Part shown: in pieces, positions 44,581 to 54,001 of the stretch | Layout of the letters: every line of letters begins with the position of its first letter | Position numbering within the stretch: position 1 is the first letter of the stretch | Assembly: GCA_019113175.1 (NCBI GenBank) | Contig: DXHY01000040.1 | Span: forward strand, 1 to 56,153 | Source of the DNA: Candidatus Eisenbergiella stercoravium | Lineage (GTDB): Bacteria; Bacillota; Clostridia; Lachnospirales; Lachnospiraceae | Reading direction: 5' to 3' | DNA length: 56,153 nt | The notes under the pieces: model-generated | Seen by the model: only the letters and a program-made list of their open reading frames with translations | Databases searched by the model: none | Told to the model about the DNA's origin: nothing | Program-made: the position numbers and the translations under genes

Positions 44581-44645
44581 AAACGGTATACTATACTCCT
44601 CATACCGTTTTCTCCAACAAAAGGGGCCTGAATTCAGACCCCTTT
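44581..44645 (-). terminator. Two hairpins between binding protein and permease genes
   Basis: AAACGGTAT/ATACCGTTT (44581-44589, 44602-44610) and a longer stem AAAGGGG...CCCCTTT (44620-44645) with a central CTGAATTCAG. On the minus strand the second is followed by TTTTGTT, a partial terminator that would favour binding-protein mRNA. Confidence 0.65.
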
Positions 44646-44655
44646 CACACTTTAC

Positions 44656-46380
44656 TTATTGATTCTGCATCCGATCATAGGCCGTCTGGGCTGTTTCAAT
44701 CCATTCCTGAAGTCCCATGTTATTCAGTTCTTCCACATATGCATCCCAGTCGTTCAGACTTCTGTTTCCCGTCACGAATTCCGCCAGACTCTGGTTTACG
44801 TAGGAGTTCACATTTTCCTGAGGCTCTGCAATACGATCTGATTCCTCCTGCGTATACTGCAGAGTAGGAAGCACATATTCAGGATGTTTGTCATAATAAT
44901 TTGCTCTGGATTCCTGTCTCATAACGGCAGCGATATTGGGCTCCCCATCTTCACTCTTCAGACCTGCGCTGATACCATGGTACATATCCAGGCTGCGGTA
45001 GCTGGGACCGATATCCTTCCAGTGTTTGTTCTGGGCGGGAATGGACCACAGATCGGTCAGCTGCGCCATCGTACAGGGAATGCCCTCCATAGCTTCATAC
45101 ATTCCTTCATACTGGCTGCAGATTTCCGGGTCGCTGCTCCAGTCCACATTTTCCTCTCCGTAACGGGAGGTCAGAGATACATCCTGTCTGTAGAAAAAAT
45201 CCCCTACTTTAAATGCCAGATCCGGATTTTGACAGTCCTTGGTGATCACAAAAGCAGATACCGGAGTATAATCGAAATAATACGCATATGCCACGCCGTT
45301 CGGGCCTTCTACAGGCGGAAGCATTTCCATATCCTGGAAATTTTCGCTCTGATTGCCGCCGCTCCAGTAACCGTCTCCGCCTGCCGCACCGCCGCCGACG
45401 ATCTCAGGCTCGTTGCTTAATGTAGCCGTATACTGGGAAGCATCCTGCGTGAAAATGGTGGGAGAGAGCAACCCTTCGCTGCACAGCTGATTCATATATT
45501 CCAGCGCCTGTCTCCATTCATCGGTGACAAAGGGAGCGACCACGGTCGTTCCGGTCTCATCCAGGGCCAGACCTCCGTTATAGAACACAAAGGAATTCAG
45601 CAGATACATCACCGCGTTGCAGCCCCAGCCGTCCAGGCAGCCCGTAATCCCGATCTCGTCCGCCACTCCGTTTCCGTTGGGATCTTCTGTTACGAAAGCT
45701 TTTAATACCTCATAAAGCTCATCAGTCGTTGTGGGAGCTTCCAGTCCCAGCGTATCCAGCCAGGTACGGTTAAGCCAGAAACGGTAAGGGGTAAGATTCC
45801 ATTCCTCCGGAGCGAATTTTGTCAGGCTGTAAATATTTCCGTCCGGGCTTGTTGACGCCTGGATCATCTTTTCTCTGTCTTCTTCCGGAATCTGGGAGAA
45901 ATATACCGCTTTGCTTTCATCTGATATGTAATCATTCAGCGGAATAAAAATTCCCTTGCTTCCATAATCCAGCAGTTCCGTGCCGGAAAAGAAATTTTCC
46001 TGAATCACGATATCCGGCAGTGTGGTTCCGGAAGAAGCCATTACCGCAAATTTGGATTTGGCATCCGCTGTCGTGCCGGGCAGATAGACAAATTCCAGAT
46101 CTACATTACATTCTTCTTCGATTAACCGGGTCAGGTAGTTGGTATCATAATCTTCTACATAACTGCTTTTCACCACGCCGACTGTCAGTGTTTCCCTTCC
46201 GCCTCCGGAAGCATCCTGCTGGCTTTCTTCTCCTCCTGCAGCCTGTTCTGTTGAGGCCGCCTGTTCTGTAACAGAAGAAGCTGTTTCCGTGCTTCCACCC
46301 CCACATCCTGCCAGGGTACCCATGGTCAGTGCTGCAGCGCTGAACAGGGCAACCGATTTCCTGATTTTTTTCCACATCAT
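44656..46380 (-). CDS. ABC transporter extracellular solute-binding lipoprotein
   Basis: A 574-residue lipoprotein of the LplA-like type. The signal peptide ends TLAGC with a lipidated Cys, then a Ser/Glu/Gln linker precedes the binding fold. Two adjacent ATGs (46380, 46377) follow AAGGAGG by about 11 bases; an upstream GTG in frame is less likely. It is the first gene of the importer-GH2 unit, and the AraC-type sensor regulator lies just upstream. Confidence 0.93.
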   Translation of the reverse strand: MMWKKIRKSVALFSAAALTMGTLAGCGGGSTETASSVTEQAASTEQAAGGEESQQDASGGGRETLTVGVVKSSYVEDYDTNYLTRLIEEECNVDLEFVYLPGTTADAKSKFAVMASSGTTLPDIVIQENFFSGTELLDYGSKGIFIPLNDYISDESKAVYFSQIPEEDREKMIQASTSPDGNIYSLTKFAPEEWNLTPYRFWLNRTWLDTLGLEAPTTTDELYEVLKAFVTEDPNGNGVADEIGITGCLDGWGCNAVMYLLNSFVFYNGGLALDETGTTVVAPFVTDEWRQALEYMNQLCSEGLLSPTIFTQDASQYTATLSNEPEIVGGGAAGGDGYWSGGNQSENFQDMEMLPPVEGPNGVAYAYYFDYTPVSAFVITKDCQNPDLAFKVGDFFYRQDVSLTSRYGEENVDWSSDPEICSQYEGMYEAMEGIPCTMAQLTDLWSIPAQNKHWKDIGPSYRSLDMYHGISAGLKSEDGEPNIAAVMRQESRANYYDKHPEYVLPTLQYTQEESDRIAEPQENVNSYVNQSLAEFVTGNRSLNDWDAYVEELNNMGLQEWIETAQTAYDRMQNQ

Positions 46381-46582
46381 TTCTTTTTCTACCTCCTTCT
46401 TCTTCACTGGATCAGGTATCCGTTTGTTATGTTCCTATTCTGCATCCACACTCACAGCCCGCATAGTCACAGCTTTATTTTTTCACACCAATTAACGTCT
46501 TTTAACAACACTATTTCCTTTAACCTCCACTGTTTTCTGGAATATATTGTGCCTTATGCACTATTTACGCATAGTTTATTGG

Positions 46583-48868
46583 TCATTTTGCACCATTTAC
46601 ATTGTCTGCCGAATTTTTCCGGTATTTTGCCGGAGATATTCCCTTTCGCTTGGAAAACACCCGGTAAAAAGTGTTCACATGACCAAAACCAACCTTCTCC
46701 GCGATCTCTGCATTACTGAGCTGAGTGGTCAGGAGGAGCTCCTGAGCACGATTCACCCGAATGTTTTCCAGATATTCCGCCAGTGTACATCCAGTCGCTT
46801 CTTTTATCAGTTGAAACAGAAGTTTTTCCGCGATTCCGGTCTCCCGGCTGATTCTGGCCGCTGTCAGGGATGGATCAGCATAATTTGTTTTCAACCAGGA
46901 CAGAAGTTCCTTCTTCAGCTTTTCATTTCTTCCCTTTTTCTTTTCTTCTACCTCCCGGCACATCTCCACTGCAGCATCCTTCAGGCCGGAAATCAGTTCT
47001 GCAAAGCTTTGATCTCTCCTGTATTCCGGAAGCCGTACAAAACTCGATTCAAAAATCTGCTGACCCAGAAGTCCTGTCAGAATGTTCCGCATGGCATAAA
47101 AGATTTCCTCTCTTCTCAGCTCAAAGGCAGGAATATTCCTCCGATACTGATCCAGCATATGATTGAACAGCGCACTTGCCGCTTCCGTCTCCCCGTACAG
47201 GATCAGCTGGTTCAGCTTCTGCATGGCCTCCAGATCGGCTGGCGATCTATAGGCGGATTCATGCCTCAGCATATGCCAGGTTGCCACAACGTTTCCTTCC
47301 TCTTCTTCATAAGTCAGGAAGGCTTCCAGTGCCTGATTGTAGCATCTTTTAATATTTTCAAGCCCCGTCCCGACCGCGCTCAGCCCCGAGCAGAAGCTCA
47401 TGTTGTACTCTTTCTTCAATTCCTCCTGCATCCGCTCTATTCCATCCGCGATCTCCTGGATATCAGCCGGTTCAGAAGGATCCAGAAGGATCAGATATAT
47501 TTCCTGGCCGTTACCTGACAGGACACTGAAAAAATGCCTCTTTTCTCCCAGATATCTTTCCAGGCACTTTCTGGCGTGCATGGAGATTCGGAGCCGCAGT
47601 TTTGCTTCCTCCGTTCTGATATTCAGGATTGCAACGCAATAATATTCGATCTTCACAGGGAAGACCTGTCTGAACCGTTCCCTGCTTTCCTCCGTATACA
47701 ATCCCTGGCTGAACGCGTTTTCCAGCATACTGTTTTTCATCTGATTCTCCATCAGGGTGACCTTTGTCCGATATGCATCCCGATTTTGAGAAAGCTGCTG
47801 AATGGAATTTTCCAGCAGGTCAAATTCATTTTTGACCCGTTCGCCCCCTTTATACTGCGGCACTACACTGGAAATCAATCCCTGCATACTTTGATACTGC
47901 CTCCCGGCCCAAATAATAGCCAGCAAAATTGCCGCAGCAAAACCGACCGCAAGATAAATCAAAAGAATTCCAGTCAATTCAAATACATATCCATAAAGAT
48001 AATTCTGCGAAAACTTTGCGTCCACATGCAGAATCTCTTCCATTCCAGTGGCCGAAATCTCCCTGTAGCTACCTTTTCTTTTCCCCTGCCCGTCTTCTGC
48101 TGCTTCATATTGAAAAAATGGTTCATCTTTATAATAACGCAGTGTAAGGGCCGTCTTCTCCATCTGTCCTTCAGAAACCATCATATCCAGAATGGTATAT
48201 TCCCGGATAATAAATACTACAGCCATGGAAGCATCCTCGCCGGAAGAATTCTGGTTCTCTCTTTCCGATGGATAGACCACGCAGAGAATCGGATTCTTTT
48301 CCATTTCCGTTTTATTATATTTGGAATAAAGTAACTCAGGAATAGAGATGAAATTCACCTTTCTTCGGAAGGAAAAGAGCATTTTTCGGAATTCTTCCAC
48401 ATCCATCCCTGCCGCTTCCAGAAATTTGCCATAATATTGGGAAAAGGAGTCGGCAGACTGTGCTTCAGAAACAAAGCAGTCATTTTTCCGAAACAGGACA
48501 AAAGCCATTTCTGTAAAGTCGGACATGATAGTGGCATTTCTCAACTGCTCCTTGGCATAATTCAGTTCCACATAGCTTTCGGTTGCCAGACTGCCATCTA
48601 ACCGGGCAAGCTCCTGGATTCCTTCTACCTCTCTCAACGTTTCGGCCATGTCGCTCATCCGGAACATCTGATCCTCCAGTTCGTCCACACCCCGCTCCAG
48701 CTTCCATACGTTTTCTTTTACGATATTCCTTTCCGTGATCTGACAGGCTCTGATTACGATCAGAAGGCTTCCGGCCAAGGCAATCAGCAGGATCAGAAAA
48801 TATTTCAGAAAATATTTCAGAAACAGCCGCCTTACCTTTCCGTTTTGTTCCTTCTTGATATCGCTCAT
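46583..48868 (-). CDS. Membrane-bound AraC-family sensor regulator
   Basis: A 761-residue one-component regulator. A membrane helix near 16-36 (YFLKYFLILLIALAGSLLIVI), a large extracytoplasmic region, a second helix near 298-318 (LTGILLIYLAVGFAAAILLAII), a cytoplasmic linker, and a C-terminal AraC double HTH (LTAARISRETGIAEKLLFQLI, AEIAEKVGFGHVNTFYRVFSK). Such regulators sense extracellular sugars or a sugar-bound lipoprotein and control the adjacent importer operon. GGGGAGG lies 8 bases before the ATG. It is transcribed toward the operon it likely controls. Confidence 0.93.
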   Translation of the reverse strand: MSDIKKEQNGKVRRLFLKYFLKYFLILLIALAGSLLIVIRACQITERNIVKENVWKLERGVDELEDQMFRMSDMAETLREVEGIQELARLDGSLATESYVELNYAKEQLRNATIMSDFTEMAFVLFRKNDCFVSEAQSADSFSQYYGKFLEAAGMDVEEFRKMLFSFRRKVNFISIPELLYSKYNKTEMEKNPILCVVYPSERENQNSSGEDASMAVVFIIREYTILDMMVSEGQMEKTALTLRYYKDEPFFQYEAAEDGQGKRKGSYREISATGMEEILHVDAKFSQNYLYGYVFELTGILLIYLAVGFAAAILLAIIWAGRQYQSMQGLISSVVPQYKGGERVKNEFDLLENSIQQLSQNRDAYRTKVTLMENQMKNSMLENAFSQGLYTEESRERFRQVFPVKIEYYCVAILNIRTEEAKLRLRISMHARKCLERYLGEKRHFFSVLSGNGQEIYLILLDPSEPADIQEIADGIERMQEELKKEYNMSFCSGLSAVGTGLENIKRCYNQALEAFLTYEEEEGNVVATWHMLRHESAYRSPADLEAMQKLNQLILYGETEAASALFNHMLDQYRRNIPAFELRREEIFYAMRNILTGLLGQQIFESSFVRLPEYRRDQSFAELISGLKDAAVEMCREVEEKKKGRNEKLKKELLSWLKTNYADPSLTAARISRETGIAEKLLFQLIKEATGCTLAEYLENIRVNRAQELLLTTQLSNAEIAEKVGFGHVNTFYRVFSKRKGISPAKYRKNSADNVNGAK

Positions 48869-49068
48869 ACCGCTTTCCTCCCCGTTTTTTCTGCCTCCTG
48901 GTGTTACAAGTGTCTCTTATTTTCTATTCTGCACCAGATCCTTCCTCAGGTACAGTAACAGCTTTTTCTTTTTCCACCAGATCATTTTCTGATTCACACC
49001 AACTTCTTCCCGGCACACCAATTTCTGCCGTTTTGTTTGTAGTGTATTATTTGGGGGCCAGCGTGATA

Positions 49069-49094
49069 GTTTAAGCTGAAAACTCAGCTTAAAC
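49069..49094 (-). terminator. 11-bp perfect hairpin at the end of the peptide cluster
   Basis: GTTTAAGCTGA and TCAGCTTAAAC pair around a 4-nt loop. It includes the stop codon of the ABC remnant. No T-run follows, so terminator function is uncertain. Bases 48869-49068 beside it hold no convincing gene. Confidence 0.45.
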
Positions 49095-49239
49095 TGCATT
49101 TTTCATCCATCCGAATCCTTCCATCCTCCACCACAACCACCCTGTCAAACAGTTCCAGATATTCATGACGGTGCGTCACCACAACGGCGGTATCCGAAGC
49201 GCGCAGCAGCTTTTCCATCATCCTTCTGCCCTCCTGAAA
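49084..49239 (-). pseudogene. C-terminal remnant of an ABC transporter ATPase
   Basis: In frame after the stop codon of the 343-residue gene, about 50 codons read QEGRRMMEKLLRASDT, AVVVTHRHEYLELFDRVVVV and EDGRIRMDEK. This is the H-loop (THR) and end of an ABC ATPase nucleotide-binding domain; Walker A, signature and Walker B are absent. It differs from the C-terminal ends of both complete exporters in the cluster. An in-frame TAA separates it from the preceding gene, so a deletion or insertion probably removed the rest. Confidence 0.75.
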
Positions 49240-50271
49240 TTACCGGTTCGGAATAGTTTCCATCTCCATCTGGTATATTGCTTTTAAAATACCGCCAATA
49301 GCATATCTGTATTGTTCTTCGATGGACTCCAGACGTAACGCCAATTTTTTTCTGCATTCGATATCTGGTTCGGAACCGGATTTACAGAATTCTTTCAGTA
49401 TCACATTTCTGAAAATCAACGTGTCTCTGACAATATCTCCCATCATTCTGTAAGAGGACTCAAAGGTTCTGTTGGTTTTTAGAAACGCCTCAACTCTGTG
49501 ATACATAAGCTTTACATGGCAGTATGGAAAGCTGATCAGCTTAATTGAAATGTCCGGGCTGTTTAAAATGTAATTTTTCATATTTCCAAGGAAGCCCAGA
49601 CCGTCCAGAGACTCCTTCCTCTGCCAGCTGCCGGACAACAATGATTCCAGACCCTCTTTTATCTTTCTATAATTGATGTCCACACCGACAGTTTTTTTCC
49701 TGATCAGCAATATACCTCCAACATAGTCCATATCATTAAGATACAGATATGCCTCTTCCAGCTGTTTCCTCTTCAGGGCCTGGTGCCGATATGTTCTGTA
49801 ATCAAAATAATCCGCACCGTAAAACAAATCCTCTTCCAGATTATATCCATATATAAAAATTTCATGGTCTCTATGCTGTTTATGAAAATTCTCATAATTA
49901 GAGACATAGTAGGTATTATGGACATAATAAACATAATTTCCGTCATTCAGTGCCCTGATAAGCAGATCTCTGAATTCCTGTCCGGTAAAACTCCTTGGCA
50001 ACAGCTGAAATTCCAACGTCTGAAAATTTTCCCAGTCTGAAAATCCCTCAAATTCAATCCAGCTGTCATATAAAAAATTCTTCCTGCATTTTACTTTAAT
50101 ATAATTCTCCCATATGACATTCTGCATAGTATCAATTTCACTGCCAAGAATCGATAAAATCATGTCAACCGGTGGTATAAAGTTTATTATGGGCTTTGAT
50201 ATATCCAGAATGATATCCATATTTTTCAATGCTTTATCTTTCTTTTTCAATCCTGCCATAATTGGATTCAT
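49240..50271 (-). CDS. Unknown 343-residue protein of the peptide cluster
   Basis: No family is certain. An N-terminal hydrophobic stretch (IILDISKPIINFIPPVDMILSIL) precedes a region with a pattern like the C39/BtrH-N papain-like fold: DGNYVYYVHNTYYV, then DHEIFIYGYNLEEDLFYGADYF with H136, then a helical C-terminus. A clear nucleophilic Cys in the expected place is not seen (C62 is the only N-terminal Cys). Such proteins occur in peptide and polyketide clusters as acyl or peptidyl transferases. The ribosome site is poor and start may be codon 1 or 5. It follows the S8-fusion gene after 76 A+T-rich bases. Confidence 0.7.
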   Translation of the reverse strand: MNPIMAGLKKKDKALKNMDIILDISKPIINFIPPVDMILSILGSEIDTMQNVIWENYIKVKCRKNFLYDSWIEFEGFSDWENFQTLEFQLLPRSFTGQEFRDLLIRALNDGNYVYYVHNTYYVSNYENFHKQHRDHEIFIYGYNLEEDLFYGADYFDYRTYRHQALKRKQLEEAYLYLNDMDYVGGILLIRKKTVGVDINYRKIKEGLESLLSGSWQRKESLDGLGFLGNMKNYILNSPDISIKLISFPYCHVKLMYHRVEAFLKTNRTFESSYRMMGDIVRDTLIFRNVILKEFCKSGSEPDIECRKKLALRLESIEEQYRYAIGGILKAIYQMEMETIPNR

Positions 50272-50347
50272 AGCGTATATTTATATTATTACGTTGATTT
50301 CAAAGCCATCATGATATCATTAAAAGTTAATAAGAATAATCTTGATT

Positions 50348-52141
50348 TTATTCTTCAAAATATTCAATTACCCTATTTACCAACATTTCCATTTCATCCT
50401 CTTTTTCCAAAGGATATAATGGCAAATTAACTCGGGAACTATATTCTTTTTTTAGCCATTCACACTTTTCCTGACTTATCTGCTTTCTGTTCCCATAGAA
50501 TGATTCATTTTTAAAATCTAATGGAAAGAGACTCAGCCCAATTACCTTACACTCCACAGAGGATTCGATAAAATGAATTGTTCTCTCAACATACTCTATA
50601 TCATCAAAAGGATTTACGCAAAGAATAACCGCATCCGGAAGTGTTCCCATTAACAAATCAAATTGTGCAAATGCATATTGTTCCAGATTCCCATAATCAT
50701 AAGGAACTGTTCCCGATTGTGATCCAACAATAATCAGATCATTTTCTTTCTCGCATAATTCATTTATCTGATAATTTAGATATCTTACCGCATCAGCACC
50801 TGTTATATGTACCGAGGAATTATATCCCATTGGATATACCCCATCCATACCATAAAGCAGGGAACTCGGTTCAGTTCCTATCTGTCCTATATGATATCCT
50901 CTGCCAATTAGCTTCCGTCTTAAAATAAGTTGTAATGTAAATTTTCCCTGATGTGAACTGGTTCCAAAGATTCCCAAAACAGGTTTTGAAGGACGATACA
51001 ATTTCCCATAACCTATAAACGGAACCTGACTCTTATCCACGTAAGGATAATAAACCTGTGTTCTGATTTCACGGGAAGCAAATTTTGATAAATCATCAAA
51101 AGCAACTATCTTTTTCTCATGTTCCTCTGCTTCTTTTATCAGATTTTGGAAAAAGTTATTGTCGTTAACCAATGAAGAAAGCTTCCCCATATGTCCGATA
51201 ATTAAGGTATCAAATTTATCCCATTCAATATTTTCGATATTTTTGACCATTAATTTCAGAACATTATCATCTTTCATCAAACGATCGGTGTATGCTCCAA
51301 CAATAGCAGAATACTTGATATCATAAATGTCTGTTATATGGAAATTCAATAAATCGTAAAAACGAAGCATACTCTGGGTTTCTTTACAAAATGGGAACAC
51401 TGCTGCATTTTTGATTGGGAAAAGAGGACTGGCTTTGGAAAAGCATTTTTGACTTTTTTCTACTCTAATTGCATCTTCTTTAAAGCGACGGAGAATATTT
51501 TCACGGTCTGAAGTCCCTTCCGCCATATAACGAACCGCCTGAACCGTTGCATGGGCGCATGCAAAACTGTTTCCGCCCAGAAGGATATAGTCCGGTTCCA
51601 GCCACGCAAGTTTTTGAACAGCACCCTTTGCCGCCAGGTCAACAATACCATTCTCGTGAACTATAAAATCTTTCGTTCTGGCACATTCCTCTCCTGAAGT
51701 AACTCCTATCACATCAGGGAAAGCTGCCGGATAGGAAACCGCCCCTTCATTGTCAAATGCAGAAATAATTACGACCTTTTTTTGAATCAAATGCGAACAG
51801 GCGTTTCTTAAAGCATTTAAATCCATACAGCAGCAGCTTCCCAAACTCAGATTTAATATATCCGTATCAACTTTTTCCGCAATATAATCCAGCACAGAAC
51901 ACAGTATTTCCTCTTCTATCCCCTCTTCTATGTCAGGAATACGGATATTAATAATATCTGCCCACTTTTTTGCCTGACGGATTATTCCATATATTGCAGT
52001 TCCATGTCCGAAAGAGTCCTGAAAATTATCCTCTGTTCTTCCCTGTCCAAGGTATGTAAATCCCTGTATATCATCTTCTTGGAATAAAGGATGATCACGG
52101 CGAACCCCGCTGTCAACAATAGTGATTTTTATCTTCTTCAT
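50348..52141 (-). CDS. S8 subtilisin-type protease fused to a P-loop peptide-maturation domain
   Basis: A 597-residue cytoplasmic protein without a signal peptide. Residues 1-230 are a subtilase: D10 in IVDSG, H46 in SFGHGT, N131 in AFDNEG and S192 in GGNSFACAHA give the full triad and oxyanion Asn. Residues about 245-597 resemble a DUF1611-type domain: GTSSHQGKFT (393-402) is its variant P-loop and GQIGTEPSSLLYGMD follows. From memory this half matches the clostridial peptide-maturation family TIGR04066. The gene is A+T-rich. It may cleave and modify the nearby precursor peptide. AGGGGAG precedes the ATG. Confidence 0.85.
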   Translation of the reverse strand: MKKIKITIVDSGVRRDHPLFQEDDIQGFTYLGQGRTEDNFQDSFGHGTAIYGIIRQAKKWADIINIRIPDIEEGIEEEILCSVLDYIAEKVDTDILNLSLGSCCCMDLNALRNACSHLIQKKVVIISAFDNEGAVSYPAAFPDVIGVTSGEECARTKDFIVHENGIVDLAAKGAVQKLAWLEPDYILLGGNSFACAHATVQAVRYMAEGTSDRENILRRFKEDAIRVEKSQKCFSKASPLFPIKNAAVFPFCKETQSMLRFYDLLNFHITDIYDIKYSAIVGAYTDRLMKDDNVLKLMVKNIENIEWDKFDTLIIGHMGKLSSLVNDNNFFQNLIKEAEEHEKKIVAFDDLSKFASREIRTQVYYPYVDKSQVPFIGYGKLYRPSKPVLGIFGTSSHQGKFTLQLILRRKLIGRGYHIGQIGTEPSSLLYGMDGVYPMGYNSSVHITGADAVRYLNYQINELCEKENDLIIVGSQSGTVPYDYGNLEQYAFAQFDLLMGTLPDAVILCVNPFDDIEYVERTIHFIESSVECKVIGLSLFPLDFKNESFYGNRKQISQEKCEWLKKEYSSRVNLPLYPLEKEDEMEMLVNRVIEYFEE

Positions 52142-52189
52142 ATGCTCCCCTTTAATACATTATGTTAGATAGCGTTTTCTCTGATATTT

Positions 52190-53998
52190 TCACATGTAAT
52201 ACTCAGCCTGCACCCGGAACATCCCCGCATAGATCCCTTCCGGAATATTCATCAGCTCCTGATGGCTCCCATATTCCGCAAGGCGGCCCTGATCCAGCAC
52301 GGCTATCCGGTCTGTAAACCGGGTCGAGGACAGCCTGTGTGAAATATAAACCGCGCATTTCCCCTTCACCAGCTCATGGAACCGCTGAAACATCTCGTAT
52401 TCCGCCAGTGGGTCAAGCGCGGAAGTCGGCTCATCCAGCACGAACAGGCGTGGATTCTTATAAAGGACACGGGCAAGCGCCAGCTTCTGCCCCTCGCCCC
52501 CGGAGAATTCTACCCCATTTTCATCAAATTCCTTTGAAATATTTGTTTTCAGCCCTTCCGGCAGAACGGCCAGCTTATCCGACAATCCGCTTTTTTCCAC
52601 GCATTCCAGGACACGCCCCTCCTCAGTCTTCTCTCCCATGGTGATATTTTCTTCCATGCTGAAGGCATAAAGCCTGTAATCCTGAAATACCACTCCCAGC
52701 ACAGCCATGTATGCTTCATGCGGGATTTTCTGAATGTCCACGCCGTTTAAGAGGATCCTGCCCTCCGTTGGTTCATAAAGGCGGCACAAAAGCTTTACAA
52801 ACGTGGTTTTTCCGGCGCCGTTCTCCCCTACGATTGAAAGGGATTCCCCTTCCCTGATCATGAGGCTTATATCTTTCAGGACCATACGGTCCGTATTGGG
52901 ATAGGTAAAGGAAACATGACTGAATTCCAGGCAGAGCGGCGCCTTTTCAGCCTGGCGGAAACGACTGTTTTGAAAAAGAGCGTCACCCGTTCCAGGTAAA
53001 TCTTTTTCTTCCCCTTTTTCCTGCTCTCCTATCCGTACGCAGTAACGAAAATTTTCCAGAAACAGTCCGTATTCCAGCAAAGCAGCAACGCTGTCCACGA
53101 TTCCTCTCATTCCGTCGGAAAACGCCTGTATAGAGGACATATACATGGAAAAATCTCCAATCGGCATGCCCCTGAATACCACTCTGTATCCCAGAAACAG
53201 ATAGACCATAAACTCCTGCAGCACCATGGCGAATTCCGAAGGCACATGGTTCCTCTGCAGCTCCGCGTTATGCTCTGTCGCCGTTTTCATATATTCGCCC
53301 GAAGAAAGACCTGTGATTTTGTCATAAATCCATTCACCAAGGTGGTACAGGCGGATTTCCTTTCCGTAATCCACACTTTTCATAATATAAAAAAAATAGT
53401 TGATCCTCCGCATGACTGGCGCGTATCTCGGCCGCCACTTCTCCCAGAGCTTTCTGTTCCTCCCATCGCTCCATATGCGTACGGCCACCACAGCGGCAAC
53501 CAGCAGCAGGATGACCGGCTGTACCGTAAAAATGATCCCGGTAAGGCCCGCCAGGGTTACGATTCCGGTAACCAGCGCACTGAATCCTTCAAAAAGCTCC
53601 GCAAGCTTTCCTCCTTCCTGTGCCAGCAGGATAAAATCCCGCATCTGCGGCTTCTCCAGCTCGGAAAAGGGCATTTTCATGACAGCTTTTCCCAGATAAG
53701 CCTGTATTTTCTTCAGAGCGGCCTCCATGTGCTTTTCCAAATAAACCTCCAGAACACGCACCAGGGCGTTTCCGGCCAGTGAGGTACCCGCCAGAAGGAG
53801 CACGCTCTGCAGACAGCCCGCAGGGTTTCCCGCGGTGATTTCATTCAGGAGCGTCCTCACAATCAGGATCGGAAGATAAATCATCAGGGCCTTCAGAACC
53901 GTCAGCCCTGCCTGGAGCCAGATAACGGCCGGATCTAGCCGGAAGGCAAGAACCGCCATGAACATGCAGTTTGAAAACAGGCTCTTCTTCTGTTTCAT
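52190..53998 (-). CDS. ABC exporter half-transporter (peptide-export type)
   Basis: A 602-residue protein with an N-terminal six-helix domain and a C-terminal ATPase: Walker A GENGAGKTT, signature FSGGEGQK (a variant with GEGQK), Walker B LFVLDEPTSALDP and H-loop YISHR. No N-terminal C39 protease domain is present, so leader removal must rely on another protease. It follows the sister gene by 3 bases and lies 48 bases before the S8-fusion gene. Both halves likely pair as a heterodimer. Confidence 0.9.
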   Translation of the reverse strand: MKQKKSLFSNCMFMAVLAFRLDPAVIWLQAGLTVLKALMIYLPILIVRTLLNEITAGNPAGCLQSVLLLAGTSLAGNALVRVLEVYLEKHMEAALKKIQAYLGKAVMKMPFSELEKPQMRDFILLAQEGGKLAELFEGFSALVTGIVTLAGLTGIIFTVQPVILLLVAAVVAVRIWSDGRNRKLWEKWRPRYAPVMRRINYFFYIMKSVDYGKEIRLYHLGEWIYDKITGLSSGEYMKTATEHNAELQRNHVPSEFAMVLQEFMVYLFLGYRVVFRGMPIGDFSMYMSSIQAFSDGMRGIVDSVAALLEYGLFLENFRYCVRIGEQEKGEEKDLPGTGDALFQNSRFRQAEKAPLCLEFSHVSFTYPNTDRMVLKDISLMIREGESLSIVGENGAGKTTFVKLLCRLYEPTEGRILLNGVDIQKIPHEAYMAVLGVVFQDYRLYAFSMEENITMGEKTEEGRVLECVEKSGLSDKLAVLPEGLKTNISKEFDENGVEFSGGEGQKLALARVLYKNPRLFVLDEPTSALDPLAEYEMFQRFHELVKGKCAVYISHRLSSTRFTDRIAVLDQGRLAEYGSHQELMNIPEGIYAGMFRVQAEYYM

Positions 53999-54001
53999 AT
54001 C

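Noticed and set aside
48917-49099. 60-codon minus-strand frame at the end of the peptide cluster, considered as another precursor peptide
   Set aside because: Its sequence is Lys/Leu-rich without a Cys-containing core, has no ribosome site and overlaps the hairpin.
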